A DNA stretch of 64,000 nucleotides from Xanthomonas arboricola pv. populi (GCF_002939945.1 NZ_MDEB01000005.1:227494-291493); one strand, 5' to 3'. Positions 9,605-18,958 are shown, counted from the first letter of the stretch. Notes: a model not told the origin generated them from the sequence alone. Numbers and translations are program-made.

Positions 9605-10606
9605 TTACTCCTGCATCACCACCGGCATGGACGGGCCGACCACGCTGGCCAGATTGACCACGTCCCAGTTGGTCAGGCGCACGCAACCATGCGATTCGGT
9701 CTTGCCGACATGGCCGGGCTCCGGCGTGCCGTGCAGGCCGTAATGCGGTTTGGACAGATCGATCCACACCCGCCCGACCGGATTGTTCGGGCCGGAGGGC
9801 AGGGTGGCCTTTTGGTCGCCCTTCTTCGCGTCCCAGAACAGCTTGGGGTTGTACTTGAACACCGGGTCGCGCGCCACGCCCAGCACCTTCCAGCGGCCGA
9901 TCGGCAGCGGATCGTGCTTGCTGCCGGAAGACACCGGGAACTGCGCATAGACCTTGCCGTCGGCATCGAACAGGCGCAGCGTCGACTCGGACTTGTCGAC
10001 CACCAGCTTGGCCGGCTTGGCCAAGGGCGGGGCGCCGTCGATGTTCGGCACCTGGATCACGCCACCGGCCTTGTTCAAGTCCACGCCGGGATTGAGTTGG
10101 CGCAGCAGCTCCGGATCGGCATGGAACCGCTCGCCCAGTGCCTCATCCACCGAGGTATACCCGAGCGACGTCAGCTTGGCCTGTTCGGCCGGTCCCTTCG
10201 GAATCGGCTGGAACGGTCCGGCCACATCGGCATCGGTGAGCGTGTATTGCACCAGCGCCGGCGTGGTGTCGGCCTGCAAGGCCTGCCAGGTGGGCTCATC
10301 CAGCTCGCCGGTCACCTTGACCTTGTGCGCGGCCTGAAACCCGGACACCGCACGCTTCTGATTGGAGCCACGCTTGCCATCGATCTGCCCCGGCGAAAAG
10401 TGCGCGCGATCCAGCAGCACCTGTGCGTGCAGATCCGAACGCGGGCCGGTCGGCACGACGGTCGCAGCGGGCGTTGCTGCAGGGGCAGGTGCCGCCGCGG
10501 GCTGCGGCGCTTGCGCCAGTGCCGACAGGGAGGTGCCCAGAGCAAGGGCGAGCAAGCAGGCGTGAGCGTGGATGCGTGGTGGCATGAGCAGGTCCGAAAG
10601 AGGCAT
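9605..10606 (-). CDS. L,D-transpeptidase (YkuD domain) with peptidoglycan-binding domain
   Basis: Periplasmic wall enzyme predicted to form 3-3 cross-links or attach proteins to peptidoglycan. The 333-residue protein has a signal peptide ending near SLSALAQ. A peptidoglycan-binding motif (about 58-112, [15 protein letters not shown]) and a LysM-like segment (about 145-188) follow. The YkuD catalytic domain (about 200-330) has HG at 292-293 and [11 protein letters not shown] with nucleophile Cys308. The start at 10606 has an AAGG Shine-Dalgarno 5 nt upstream; a second ATG at 10585 would also give a signal peptide. It is the first gene of an operon with the M23 peptidase, suggesting joint wall remodelling. 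Confidence 0.94.
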   Translation of the reverse strand: MPLSDLLMPPRIHAHACLLALALGTSLSALAQAPQPAAAPAPAATPAATVVPTGPRSDLHAQVLLDRAHFSPGQIDGKRGSNQKRAVSGFQAAHKVKVTGELDEPTWQALQADTTPALVQYTLTDADVAGPFQPIPKGPAEQAKLTSLGYTSVDEALGERFHADPELLRQLNPGVDLNKAGGVIQVPNIDGAPPLAKPAKLVVDKSESTLRLFDADGKVYAQFPVSSGSKHDPLPIGRWKVLGVARDPVFKYNPKLFWDAKKGDQKATLPSGPNNPVGRVWIDLSKPHYGLHGTPEPGHVGKTESHGCVRLTNWDVVNLASVVGPSMPVVMQE

Positions 10607-11032
10607 GCGCGCACCTTGCCCGAGCCGCCTGCGTGGTCTGCGTGAAATGGCTGCACCGTGACTGACTGATAGCAGCTATCAAAACTACTGTACAGCCCAG
10701 GCGGGCGCGACCGCTGCCCGGAATCGGCATGTACCCCCCGCACGCTCCGTTCCTCCGCGCCCACCTGACAACTGCTCGCTACGTTTTGTTAGCTGCTCTA
10801 AGGGCGCAGTAGCGATGCGGGTGAGGAGTGGATACCTGCCATCTCGTGTCCGCGCAGCGGCCGATTAGAGGCCGCCGCGTGCTGCTGATGCTTCCATCCG
10901 CACGGCGGAGGGGAGTGGTGCACCATGCACCAATCGATCGCCTGCGTGTCAGTCAGGCGATTGCTTCGGATCGGTGCAGACCCGGTCCCTGCAGCGGCCG
11001 ACATCGCGCAGCAGCTGTCTGCAGGTCCGCCG
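10607..11032. other. Intergenic region holding dispersed repeat copy 1
   Basis: No gene supported. It holds copy 1 of a repeat of about 140 bp (10671-10817). An 8-bp stem (10937-10944 with 10954-10961) lies past the receptor stop at 11033 but lacks a T run. The promoter of the L,D-transpeptidase operon should lie at 10607-10680. Confidence 0.6.
10671..10817 (+). repeat. Dispersed ~140-bp repeat, copy 1
   Basis: This segment aligns over its length with 18969-19110 and 63846-64000. Shared blocks include AAAAC.ACTG, CAGGCGGGCGCG, GGAATCGGCATGTACC, CTCCGTTCC, CTGAC.ACTGCTCGCTACG and TTTTGT.AGC. All three copies have the same orientation. It is intergenic here. Confidence 0.85.
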
Positions 11033-13747
11033 TCAGTAGGTGTAGCCCAAGGTCAGCATGTACACCCGCCCGGTCTGCACATAGGCGCCATCGGCACCGG
11101 GGTCGTAGGCCATGTAGCGCTTGGACTTGCCCTGGGTTTCGTAGAACGTGGCGGCATTGAGCAGGTTCTTGGCCGACACTCCGACGTCGACATGATGCGG
11201 CAGATGATAGGTCGCAGTGACGTCCAGTGACTTGACCGGTTGCAGGTAATAGTTGAGCCGGTCGCTGGTCAGCCCCAGCAATTGCAGGCCGGTGTAGTTG
11301 TAGCTCAGGTCGGCGCGCAGGTGCGTATCGTCGTAGAACAGATCCAGGTTGTAGATCCGTTCTGGTGCGCGCGGCAGCCAGGTCTTTTCCGGTTGATCGC
11401 TGCGTTTGCTGTCTGCCTGGCTGTGTTGCAGCGTGAGGTTGGCGGTGACGCCGACGTTGCTCCACCGTCCCGGCAAATCCTGCAGGCGCTTGCTCGCTGC
11501 CAGCTCCAGTCCATACAGCGTTGCGGTGCCGCCGTTCTGCGGCATGGTCACCGGCACGCCGTTTTCGAAGGTGGTGCCGGTCGGTACCAGCCCGCCCAAC
11601 GTGTTGTCATTGCTGGTCGCCGATTGCGAGGTGTAGATGAAGCCGGCGATGCGCTTGTAATAGGTCGATGCGCTGAGTACGCCACCGCTGTGGTCGTAGA
11701 ACTCGGCGGAGAGATCGGCGTTGTCGGCCTTGCTCGGATGCAGATCGGGATTGGGCTTGGAGATGCCGATCACCTGCTGGGTATCGTCGATGGTGTATAC
11801 CGTCTCGCCGGAAATCAGGCCGAACGCCGGGCGGCTGAAACTGCGGCGCAATGACGCGCGGTACACGGTGAGATCATCCGGCCGATAGTTGATGCTGATA
11901 CCCGGCAGCACTTGCCCATAGGTGCTGCCGGTGCCGACGAAGCTGCCGGTGCTGCCATCGCCGCTGGATTGCCAGGATTGGGCCGAATAGCGTGTCAACT
12001 CGTAGCGCACGCCGGGCAGCACGCTCACCGAGCCGACATGCAGGGCGGCCATCGCATAACCGGAATAGATCGCCTCGGTGCTGGAGGTGGTGTTGGCGTT
12101 GTAGTCGTTGGCGGTATAGACACCTGCGCCGTTGGGATCGTTGACATATTTGTATGGCAGCGCCTGCGCAAGCATCCAGTTGCGGTCCAGCAGCTTGAAC
12201 GGGCCGGCGTAGCGGCCGTCGAACGCGTGGTAGGTGACGCGGCCCGGGATCGCGCTCAGCGCTGGCCCGCCGGCGGTGGGGAATGCGTAGTTGGTGCCAC
12301 CAAAGTAAGGCCCGTTGGTGACGAAGTTGCCGTCCTTGTGGAAGAACGGGTGATCGTAGGCGCCGCGATCGGAGTGGTCGGCAGACAGGCCGAGCTTGAC
12401 GCTGTCCAGCAGGTCGCCATCGACCTGGTAGGTGATATCGGTGTGCGCGTTGATGCGGTTGTCGTGGCTGCCGGCGTCATGCCCCTGCACCTTCCACAGC
12501 AACGACGAATCCAGGTTGTAGAAGAAGTCCTGCAAGGCAGGCGCGCTCGGCGCGATGCTGGGATAGCGCGGGTTGCCAAGGCCGAAGGCGAAGCTGCCGG
12601 GCGTAAAGCCATACAAGCTGGCCGACACGTAGTCCGGGCGGCTGCGGGTGCCGCGACCGACCGAGCTGCCGTAGTCGAAGCGCAAGCGCTCCAGCGTGGT
12701 CTGGCCTCCCAGCTGCAGCGTCGCCAGTTTTTCGTCGATATCGTGCGTGTTGAAATAGCCGCCGCGCACCGCGGTGGGCTGGTTGCGATAGGTTTCCAGG
12801 CGCGCGCTGGACTGGTCCTGTTGTCCGGTGACGCCGTAGCTGCCGTAGATGGCACGCGCATACAGCGCGCTGTTGTCGCCTTGCCAATCCAGCGAGAGGT
12901 TGCCGCCGTAGCGTTCGATCTGGCTGGTGTAGAGGCTGTACTTGTAGCGGGTGCTGATCAACGGCCCGACATCGCGCAGGTCGGTTGCAGCGGCCAATGC
13001 GGGATCGGCCGGCAGGTACTTGCTGTTGGGCGCCGGCGCCTGCGCCATGTTGTTGTTCCTGCCGTAATACGCCGATGCGTAGAGGCCGAAGGCATGGCCA
13101 TCGCCGAATTTCCAGGCCAGCTCCTGCTGGAAGGTGCCGCCGCTGTGCTTGCCGCCCAGCTTCGAGGCCAGCGCGTTGAACTGACCTTGCGCGGTGCTCT
13201 TGGCGTAGAGATCCTGGCCGAAGTCGAAGGCATTGGGCGTGCGCATGTCGATCGCGCCGCCGATCGAATCTCCGGGCATGTCGGGTGTGGGGGATTTGGA
13301 CACCTGCACCGACTGGATGCCGAACGGCGCCAGCATGTTCAACGAGATCGCACGCGTCGACGAATCGGTTTCCGGCATGCCGAAGCCGTTGAGCGTGTAG
13401 GCGTTGTAGCTGGCGTCCATGCCGCGAATGCTGACGTAGGCGTTTTCGCCGGTGGTGGCCTGGCCCAGATGCATGTCGCTGTATGCGGACAGGCCCGGCA
13501 TGTGCGACACGACATCGGCGATGCCGCCCGAGGGGATCGCATCGATCTGCTGCTTGCTCATCACGCTGTTGACGCTGCTGGACAGGCGCTGTTCGTTGAG
13601 CGACCCCGGTGTGGCGGCGTGCTTGGCCTGCACGTTCACCGAATCCAGCGTGGTGGTGCCGGGCTCCGGCGTCTCGGCAAACGCAGGGACGGACAGCGCC
13701 AGCGCGATAGCGCAGGTCAGGCGATGGGTGGTGCGGGGGGGCTGCAT
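11033..13747 (-). CDS. TonB-dependent receptor (Xanthomonas/Caulobacter-type)
   Basis: A 904-residue outer-membrane receptor. A signal peptide (ending ALSVPAFA) is followed by a TonB-box-like TTLDSVNVQA. The plug domain has IADVVSHMPGL, VSIRGMD and the diagnostic run QSVQVSKSPTPDMPG/DSIGGAIDMRT. That run is typical of the large receptor family described in Xanthomonas and Caulobacter for carbohydrates and other nutrients. The long barrel ends with Tyr (LGYTY). The start at 13747 begins the signal peptide; the longer frame adds Arg/Ser-rich non-protein-like sequence. A phospholipase C-like gene lies 136 bp upstream on the same strand, so the substrate may be a product of that enzyme (inference). 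Confidence 0.93.
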   Translation of the reverse strand: MQPPRTTHRLTCAIALALSVPAFAETPEPGTTTLDSVNVQAKHAATPGSLNEQRLSSSVNSVMSKQQIDAIPSGGIADVVSHMPGLSAYSDMHLGQATTGENAYVSIRGMDASYNAYTLNGFGMPETDSSTRAISLNMLAPFGIQSVQVSKSPTPDMPGDSIGGAIDMRTPNAFDFGQDLYAKSTAQGQFNALASKLGGKHSGGTFQQELAWKFGDGHAFGLYASAYYGRNNNMAQAPAPNSKYLPADPALAAATDLRDVGPLISTRYKYSLYTSQIERYGGNLSLDWQGDNSALYARAIYGSYGVTGQQDQSSARLETYRNQPTAVRGGYFNTHDIDEKLATLQLGGQTTLERLRFDYGSSVGRGTRSRPDYVSASLYGFTPGSFAFGLGNPRYPSIAPSAPALQDFFYNLDSSLLWKVQGHDAGSHDNRINAHTDITYQVDGDLLDSVKLGLSADHSDRGAYDHPFFHKDGNFVTNGPYFGGTNYAFPTAGGPALSAIPGRVTYHAFDGRYAGPFKLLDRNWMLAQALPYKYVNDPNGAGVYTANDYNANTTSSTEAIYSGYAMAALHVGSVSVLPGVRYELTRYSAQSWQSSGDGSTGSFVGTGSTYGQVLPGISINYRPDDLTVYRASLRRSFSRPAFGLISGETVYTIDDTQQVIGISKPNPDLHPSKADNADLSAEFYDHSGGVLSASTYYKRIAGFIYTSQSATSNDNTLGGLVPTGTTFENGVPVTMPQNGGTATLYGLELAASKRLQDLPGRWSNVGVTANLTLQHSQADSKRSDQPEKTWLPRAPERIYNLDLFYDDTHLRADLSYNYTGLQLLGLTSDRLNYYLQPVKSLDVTATYHLPHHVDVGVSAKNLLNAATFYETQGKSKRYMAYDPGADGAYVQTGRVYMLTLGYTY

Positions 13748-13883
13748 GCAGTTGGCTCGCGTGGTTGGAGAACGTGGGGTGCCCGGCCCTCGTGACGCGG
13801 GTACGGGTGTGCAACACCGACGCCTTCCATTGCGACAGGTCTGTGTGTGGTGCGGAGACTGCGACGACGGCCGCGACCTCGAC

Positions 13884-15059
13884 TCAATGCGTGAGGTCGA
13901 CGCCCTTGCAGTGCGCCTGCGCCAGCTGGGGATTGCAGCGTGCGACCGCAACGCCATCGAAACGCACCACGTAACCGTTGCCTGCCGGCTCATGTGCGGG
14001 GAAGTCGGTGCTGAGCAATTGCGCGCCGCTGGCCAGCATGCGGTCGCGGCGGGTGGTGTCGTGTCGCAGCGCTTCCTTCAGGTCTGCGTCGGTCCGCGTG
14101 CGCACCAGATAGCCGGCTTTCACCAGCTGGGTGATCGTCTCGGCGGGGCCATCGTTGAGCTCGGTGAACGCGGCATCGTCTTGGCCCGGCACGGCATTGG
14201 TGAAGCACACACGTCCGCGCAGCGACGGATGCCCGGGCAGGTAGCTCGTACCGGCCGCGCGTTGGTCGAGCAGGAACACCACCTTGCCGCGTGCCTCACT
14301 CAACGACGGCCAGCCATGCGCACGCACCGCGGCGTTGAGCGTGGCTGCGGTGCCACGGACCTGATCGGGGCTGAGGTACTCGCCGGGTCGAAACACCGAG
14401 CGCAGTTCGGCATCCAATGCATCCATCGCCGCCGGATCGAACGGCTCCGGCTGCACGGTCGGAAAGGCCAGGTGCACCGGCGCCTGCTTGGTTTCCAGCA
14501 GGATGAAGATCGGCACATGCCCGGGGTGCTGCATCGACCACGCGCGCACTTCCTGCAGGCACGCGATCAACGGCTGGCAGGTGCTGCGCTGGTCCAGATC
14601 CTGCACATGCATGACTTTGAAGCCCGGTTTGTCCATGACCCCGGCCGGTGCGCTGGGCGCTGCGGGCGGCAAGCCGGCCTTGGCGAGCTGCGCGACGATG
14701 GCCGGGTGCGCGTAGCGGCCACCGTTGGCGTCGGCGAAGACATCCAGTTCGAGTTGTCTGACGCCATCGTCCAGTTGTTGCCTCAGCGGCGGATGGCGGT
14801 AATCCAGTGCGGCGAACAATTCCGGATTCAGTTGTTGCAGCAGCGTCGCTTCGCTGGGGGCGAAGCCGGCGTGGTAGCTGTTGTGGCTGCCGATGTATTG
14901 CAGATCGGTAAGGCGAGGCGTGGCATGCGCGGTCACGCCGGCCATCAGCAGCAGGCCAAGGCATGTAGTGCTGCGCGTGTTGCTCGGCTTCGCGCGCGCT
15001 GGCGTCGCTCTGCGGTCATCGCCTGGATTCACAGCCGAAACAACGAATAAGCAGCGCAT
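13884..15059 (-). CDS. Secreted Ca2+-dependent phosphoinositide-type phospholipase C family protein
   Basis: A 391-residue exported protein resembling the bacterial Ca2+-dependent PI-PLC-like family. The catalytic-fold start reads YIGSHNSYH (His59). LELDVFAD (104-110) follows, with acidic residues that could hold calcium, then VMHVQDLD with a second His (151). Family members cleave phosphoinositides or related phosphodiesters by general acid/base histidines. A hydrophobic stretch at about residues 32-46 (CLGLLLMAGVTAHA) looks like the core of a signal peptide, so the true start may be internal; 15059 is the only ATG before it. The gene precedes a TonB receptor on the same strand, suggesting coupled hydrolysis and uptake (inference). 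Confidence 0.82.
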   Translation of the reverse strand: MRCLFVVSAVNPGDDRRATPARAKPSNTRSTTCLGLLLMAGVTAHATPRLTDLQYIGSHNSYHAGFAPSEATLLQQLNPELFAALDYRHPPLRQQLDDGVRQLELDVFADANGGRYAHPAIVAQLAKAGLPPAAPSAPAGVMDKPGFKVMHVQDLDQRSTCQPLIACLQEVRAWSMQHPGHVPIFILLETKQAPVHLAFPTVQPEPFDPAAMDALDAELRSVFRPGEYLSPDQVRGTAATLNAAVRAHGWPSLSEARGKVVFLLDQRAAGTSYLPGHPSLRGRVCFTNAVPGQDDAAFTELNDGPAETITQLVKAGYLVRTRTDADLKEALRHDTTRRDRMLASGAQLLSTDFPAHEPAGNGYVVRFDGVAVARCNPQLAQAHCKGVDLTH

Positions 15060-15190
15060 GCAGCCAGGCCGGAAAGAAGGTGCTCGCCATCATCCGGGCC
15101 AAATCTGACGCAAGGCTTTCCGCCGTATTGCCGTCGTGCGTCACAGTGCGGAAAACGCGCCATGGCATCGTTTTTCGCGACATGGACGCT

Positions 15191-17149
15191 TCAGGGCACT
15201 CTGGTCTTCTGCAAGGCATACGCCAGCAGCCGTGCCTGCACGCGTTCGGCGATGCTGCGTGGCGCCTCCAATGCCATCCGTTGCAGGCAGGCGGCGTCGT
15301 GTGCATCGCCCGTATCGCGTGACAGCAGTGCGCGGCAGACGGTCGTCAGCTTTGCGCCGTTGCCGGCGGTTGCACGTTTGAGCCAGCTCAGGGCGCGCAG
15401 CAGGTGTTGTTCGACATCGGTGAAGTCGCTGCCGAGCGGGTAGTCGGGCAGGCTGCCGTCGCGGCGGAACGGCGCCAGCGCCTGCTCCAGCGCCTGCGGT
15501 GTGTTGCGTTGCGCACGTGCAGGCAGTGCAGGGTCGCCACGCAGCTTGCGCGATGCCTTGGCAGTCGCCAGCAATGCGTCCTGGAAGCGTGCATCGCAGA
15601 TGCCGGCCATCGCCAGTACGCAGTCCTGATCGGTCTGGTGGCGCAGGTCGGCGATGCCGTACTCGCTGATGTACAGATCGCGCAGATGGCGCGGGATGGT
15701 GGTGTGCCCGTAGTTCCAGCGCACATTGCTCGCTGCGTGTCCACCGGCATCGCGCGTGGCCCGCAGCATCAATGCGCTGCGCGCCTGCGGCAAGGCATGC
15801 GCCATCGCCACGAAGTTGTACTGGCCGCCGACACCGGAGACCACACGGCCATCTTCCAGCCCATCGGACACCGCCGCACCGAGCGCGGTTGCCATCATGC
15901 AGGAGTTGAAGAAGCGCGCATCGCGGCGTTGCAGGCGCTCCAGCGTTTCGTTGCTGCCATACAGCTGATTGATCTCGCTGATGCGGCGCATGCCGATGGC
16001 ATCGCGCGTGTCCGCGTCCAGATCGCGTAGCCATTGGTAGAAATCCGGCGAGCCGAGATAGAACGCGCCGTGCAGAAACTCGCCTTCGCGTGCCAGGCGC
16101 GCGCGATCGACCGCGTCGGCGCTACCGTCGGCGATGCGCTGCATCAGCGCCAGATCGTCGTGCACCTTGCGGCGGATCACCCCGCTGTCCACCAACTGCT
16201 TGAAACCTTCATTGAGCATTTCGCTGCAGCCGTACAGGCCGATCTCGAACGGCGCCAGGCCACCGCTGGCGCGCACGGCAGGGTGCTGTTCCAGTTCCGG
16301 GTCCAGCGCATGCAGTACGCGCCGGTAGGTGGCGTTGTCGGTATGCCGCAATACCAGCGCATGGCTCAGCGCATCGGCCAGGGCGCCGATGCCGATCTGC
16401 AAGGTGCCGCCGTCGCGGACCAGCGTGCTGGCATACAGACCGATGGCGTAGTCGACGGTGTTCACCGGTTGCCTGGGCAACCCGAACAGGCGCGGCGACG
16501 GACCGGGCAGGTCGATCACCAGATCGAAGAACGCCTCCTCCACGGCCGCACTTCCATCGATCCACGGCAGTTGCGTGTCCACTTCCGCCACCAGCATGGG
16601 GCGCGGCAAGCCGAGTGCCTGCACCGCATCCAGCGTGTCCTGGGTGATGTCGTTGTTGCACGACAACGACAGCCGCGTGCCGCCCGGTTCGCGCGCCACC
16701 TTCTGCACGATCAGGTTCGGCGCGCGCTGCGCCACCGCTGCGGCAGCGTGGGTGTAATTGAGACTCGTGTAGTCGGCCTGCGCCTGGGTGGAGTGCAGCA
16801 GCCCGCCGGACTGCATGTAGAACTCTTCCACCTGCACATGCGCCGGCAGCGCATCGCGCAGCATGTCATCGACGTAGGCAAGACGCGGGAAATCCTCACC
16901 GAAATGGCGCGCAATGAACGGTGCCGCAAAGCGCGCCTCCAGTCCTGCGCCGGGCTTGGGCGGATTGAGTGACAACGCCGTGTACAGCGCCAGCGGCCGC
17001 GCCGGGGTGTGCTTGAGCTGCGCATACAGCGCGTTCAACAACCGGTGCGGCTTGCCGATGCCCAACGGCGCGCCGACGCGCAGCGGGCCATCGAGACGCT
17101 GCAGGATATGCGCAACAGCGCTGGGCAGGTCGGTCAGGTGTTCGGTCAT
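15191..17149 (-). CDS. Acetyl-CoA hydrolase/transferase family protein
   Basis: A 652-residue cytoplasmic protein of the acetyl-CoA hydrolase/CoA-transferase family. The N-terminal half has the Rossmann-like LRVGAPLGIGKPHRLLNAL. The C-terminal domain (about 330-540) has the family block SGVGGQYNFVAMAHAL, the NYGHTTIPRHLRD stretch and SEYGIADLR. Most relatives are about 430-550 residues long; here a C-terminal extension of about 100 residues of unknown role follows. It probably moves CoA between acetyl-CoA and another carboxylate or hydrolyses acyl-CoA, but the reaction cannot be fixed from sequence. It is monocistronic, with its start 152 bp from the divergent blaI-like gene. Confidence 0.85.
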   Translation of the reverse strand: MTEHLTDLPSAVAHILQRLDGPLRVGAPLGIGKPHRLLNALYAQLKHTPARPLALYTALSLNPPKPGAGLEARFAAPFIARHFGEDFPRLAYVDDMLRDALPAHVQVEEFYMQSGGLLHSTQAQADYTSLNYTHAAAAVAQRAPNLIVQKVAREPGGTRLSLSCNNDITQDTLDAVQALGLPRPMLVAEVDTQLPWIDGSAAVEEAFFDLVIDLPGPSPRLFGLPRQPVNTVDYAIGLYASTLVRDGGTLQIGIGALADALSHALVLRHTDNATYRRVLHALDPELEQHPAVRASGGLAPFEIGLYGCSEMLNEGFKQLVDSGVIRRKVHDDLALMQRIADGSADAVDRARLAREGEFLHGAFYLGSPDFYQWLRDLDADTRDAIGMRRISEINQLYGSNETLERLQRRDARFFNSCMMATALGAAVSDGLEDGRVVSGVGGQYNFVAMAHALPQARSALMLRATRDAGGHAASNVRWNYGHTTIPRHLRDLYISEYGIADLRHQTDQDCVLAMAGICDARFQDALLATAKASRKLRGDPALPARAQRNTPQALEQALAPFRRDGSLPDYPLGSDFTDVEQHLLRALSWLKRATAGNGAKLTTVCRALLSRDTGDAHDAACLQRMALEAPRSIAERVQARLLAYALQKTRVP

Positions 17150-17247
17150 CGGTCCAGGGTAGCCGAGGCGATGGTGGGGTGGTTAACCGGATCGCCGACA
17201 AGGCCGGGTCGATGCCCGCGTTTCCCGCAAGGCGATCGAGAACGGAC

Positions 17248-17276
17248 TTGACAGGCGTAAGGTTTACATGCGTAAT
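17248..17276 (+). promoter_or_regulatory. Promoter of the BlaI-like operon
   Basis: TTGACA at 17248-17253 is a perfect -35 element. With a 17-bp spacer the -10 candidate is CGTAAT (17271-17276, four of six consensus bases). The -10 lies inside the first operator half, so bound repressor would block RNA polymerase. Confidence 0.7.
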
Positions 17277-17297
17277 CGATAAAAATTACGGATGTAA
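17264..17297. promoter_or_regulatory. Paired operator for the BlaI-type repressor
   Basis: Two sites of form TTAC-N4-GTAA (17264-17275 and 17286-17297) lie 22 bp apart centre to centre, about two helical turns. The longer 13-bp arms 17264-17276 and 17285-17297 are inverted repeats with one mismatch. The second site ends 4 bp before the repressor start codon. BlaI/MecI repressors bind TACA/TGTA-type dyads, so autoregulation is likely. Confidence 0.8.
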
Positions 17298-17301
17298 TCG
17301 C

Positions 17302-17670
17302 ATGTCGATCAGTGACGCCGAAGCGGTGGTGATGCAGGTGCTCTGGGACGCGGCGCCACGCAGCGCCGACGACGTGGTCGGCGCGCTGGCAGGGCACAGC
17401 GACTGGGCTGAGCCGACTGTGAAAACCTTGCTCAACCGCCTGCTCGGCAAGGGCGCCATCCGCGCGGTGAAACAAGGGCGACGCTATCTCTACTCGCCGG
17501 TGCTGGCGCGCGAGCAGTGGGTGCAGCAGCAGAGCGAGGGATTGCTGCAACGCCTGTTCGGTGGGCGGGTGGCGCCACTGGTGGCGCACTTCAGCGAGCG
17601 CGGAAAACTCAGCGCATCCGACATCGCGGAACTGAAAAAACTGATCAAGGAGTTGGACGATGAACCCTGA
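17302..17670 (+). CDS. BlaI/MecI-family repressor
   Basis: A 122-residue winged-helix repressor of the BlaI/MecI/CopY family. The N-terminal DNA-binding domain reads SDAEAVVMQVLWDAAPRS...VVGAL and TVKTLLNRLLGKGAI, ending in the wing GRRYLYSPVL (about residue 65). The C-terminal helix contains LSASDIAELKKLIKEL, the family dimerisation/cleavage region. The ATG at 17302 fits the family start and sits just after a paired palindrome that is probably its own operator. Its stop overlaps the start of the M56 peptidase gene by 11 bp, so sensor and repressor are translated together. The signal is unknown; no beta-lactamase gene is in the window. Confidence 0.93.
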   Translation: MSISDAEAVVMQVLWDAAPRSADDVVGALAGHSDWAEPTVKTLLNRLLGKGAIRAVKQGRRYLYSPVLAREQWVQQQSEGLLQRLFGGRVAPLVAHFSERGKLSASDIAELKKLIKELDDEP

Positions 17671-18958
17671 GGCCTGGGTCTTGCTGTCGCGCGCGACGCT
17701 CTACATCAGCGCTGCGCTGCTGGTCTGTCTGCTCCTGCGTCGCCCACTGCGCAATTTGTTGGGTGCCGCCGCGGCGTATGCGATCTGGTCCTGCGTACCG
17801 CTGGCCCTGGTGGCGGCCTTGTTGCCCGGCCCGTCTCTGGGTGTCGTGGTGCCGAGGTTGCCGGCGCTGACTGCCATGCCGGCGCTCTCCAGCGTGCATG
17901 GCGAAGGTCGTGCGTGGGCAACATGGCTGGCAGTGGCGTGGCTGGGTGGTACGGTGGTGATGGCGATCGGAGTGTGGACGCGGCAACGGCGTTTCATGCG
18001 CAGCCTGGGGCCGTTGCACCGGCTCAACGACCGGCTCTGGTCGGCCGCGTGCGATGCCGGTCTTCCTGCATCGTTGGGACTCTGGCGTCCGCGCATCGTG
18101 CTGCCGGCGGATTTCAGTGAGCGTTACAACGCCGATGAGCGCGCCCTGATCCTGGCGCATGAGCGCATGCATCTGCGCCGCGGCGACCTGCATGCCAATC
18201 TGCTGGCGGCACTGATGCTCTGCATCGGCTGGTTCAACCCGCTGATGCATCTGGGCTGGCGTGCGTTCCGGCTGGATCAGGAGCTGGCCTGCGATGCGGC
18301 CGTGCTGGCGCAACATCCGGGCAAGCGCCGCAGTTACGCCACCGCCATGCTCAAGACTCAGCTTGGAGGAGACTTTACGCCGCTCGCCTGTCATTGGGCT
18401 GCATCGCATCCGTTGACGCAGCGGATCGCGGCGCTGCGCGGTTTGCCCATCGCTGCCGGACGTGCGCGTTGGCGCGTGGCAATGGTACTGCTGCTGGCGG
18501 CGGGGATCAGCACCGCCGCCTGGGCCGTGCAGCCGGCACGCATTGCGTTAGCGGCACAACCGGCGCTGGCGGCCGGCAACGCGGTGGATTTCGCCACGAT
18601 GCAACCGCCGAGATATCCGGCAGCCGCGGTCGACAGCGGCATCGAGGGCTTTGTCGAACTGCAGATCGAGATCAGTCCAGGCGGCGTACCGCGGCACATC
18701 GCCGTCGTGCAGAGCATGCCGGCCGGCGTGTTCGATCGAGCGGTGCTGGAGGCAGCGCGCCGGTGGCGGCTGAAACCTGCCTATGCACATGGCAAGGCGA
18801 TTGCTTCCACGGTGCGCGTGCCGGTGAAGTTCGAAATGGATGCGCCGGAGCAAACGTCTACCGATGCCGATGCCAGGGCCGCGCGCTCGGAGGCGCCAGC
18901 ATCCAACCGCCTTGCCGGTTGTGCTTCAGCAGGCTGCGCAATGCAGGAGAGGCCGTGA
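17660..18958 (+). CDS. M56 (BlaR1-type) metallopeptidase fused to a TonB C-terminal domain
   Basis: A 432-residue inner-membrane protein. Hydrophobic helices lie at about 9-27, 33-56, 88-106 and 272-290, and one more flanks the active site. The zinc peptidase motif is HERMH (167-171), with a likely third ligand Glu208 in DQELACD. After the last helix the protein is predicted periplasmic and carries a TonB C-terminal-like domain (about 315-392: PPRYPAAAVDSGIEGFV...AARRWRLKPAY). BlaR1 has a penicillin-binding sensor at this place. The protein therefore probably cleaves the BlaI-like repressor in response to a signal read by the TonB-like domain (inference). The gene overlaps blaI upstream and the lipoprotein start downstream (TGATG). 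Confidence 0.88.
   Translation: MNPEAWVLLSRATLYISAALLVCLLLRRPLRNLLGAAAAYAIWSCVPLALVAALLPGPSLGVVVPRLPALTAMPALSSVHGEGRAWATWLAVAWLGGTVVMAIGVWTRQRRFMRSLGPLHRLNDRLWSAACDAGLPASLGLWRPRIVLPADFSERYNADERALILAHERMHLRRGDLHANLLAALMLCIGWFNPLMHLGWRAFRLDQELACDAAVLAQHPGKRRSYATAMLKTQLGGDFTPLACHWAASHPLTQRIAALRGLPIAAGRARWRVAMVLLLAAGISTAAWAVQPARIALAAQPALAAGNAVDFATMQPPRYPAAAVDSGIEGFVELQIEISPGGVPRHIAVVQSMPAGVFDRAVLEAARRWRLKPAYAHGKAIASTVRVPVKFEMDAPEQTSTDADARAARSEAPASNRLAGCASAGCAMQERP

Noticed and set aside
11912-13795. Long open frame of about 627 codons on the plus strand, antisense to the TonB receptor
   Set aside because: Its composition (Val/Ala/Gly/Arg-rich, no domains or signal) is the usual antisense shadow of a GC-rich gene; the minus-strand receptor is clearly real.
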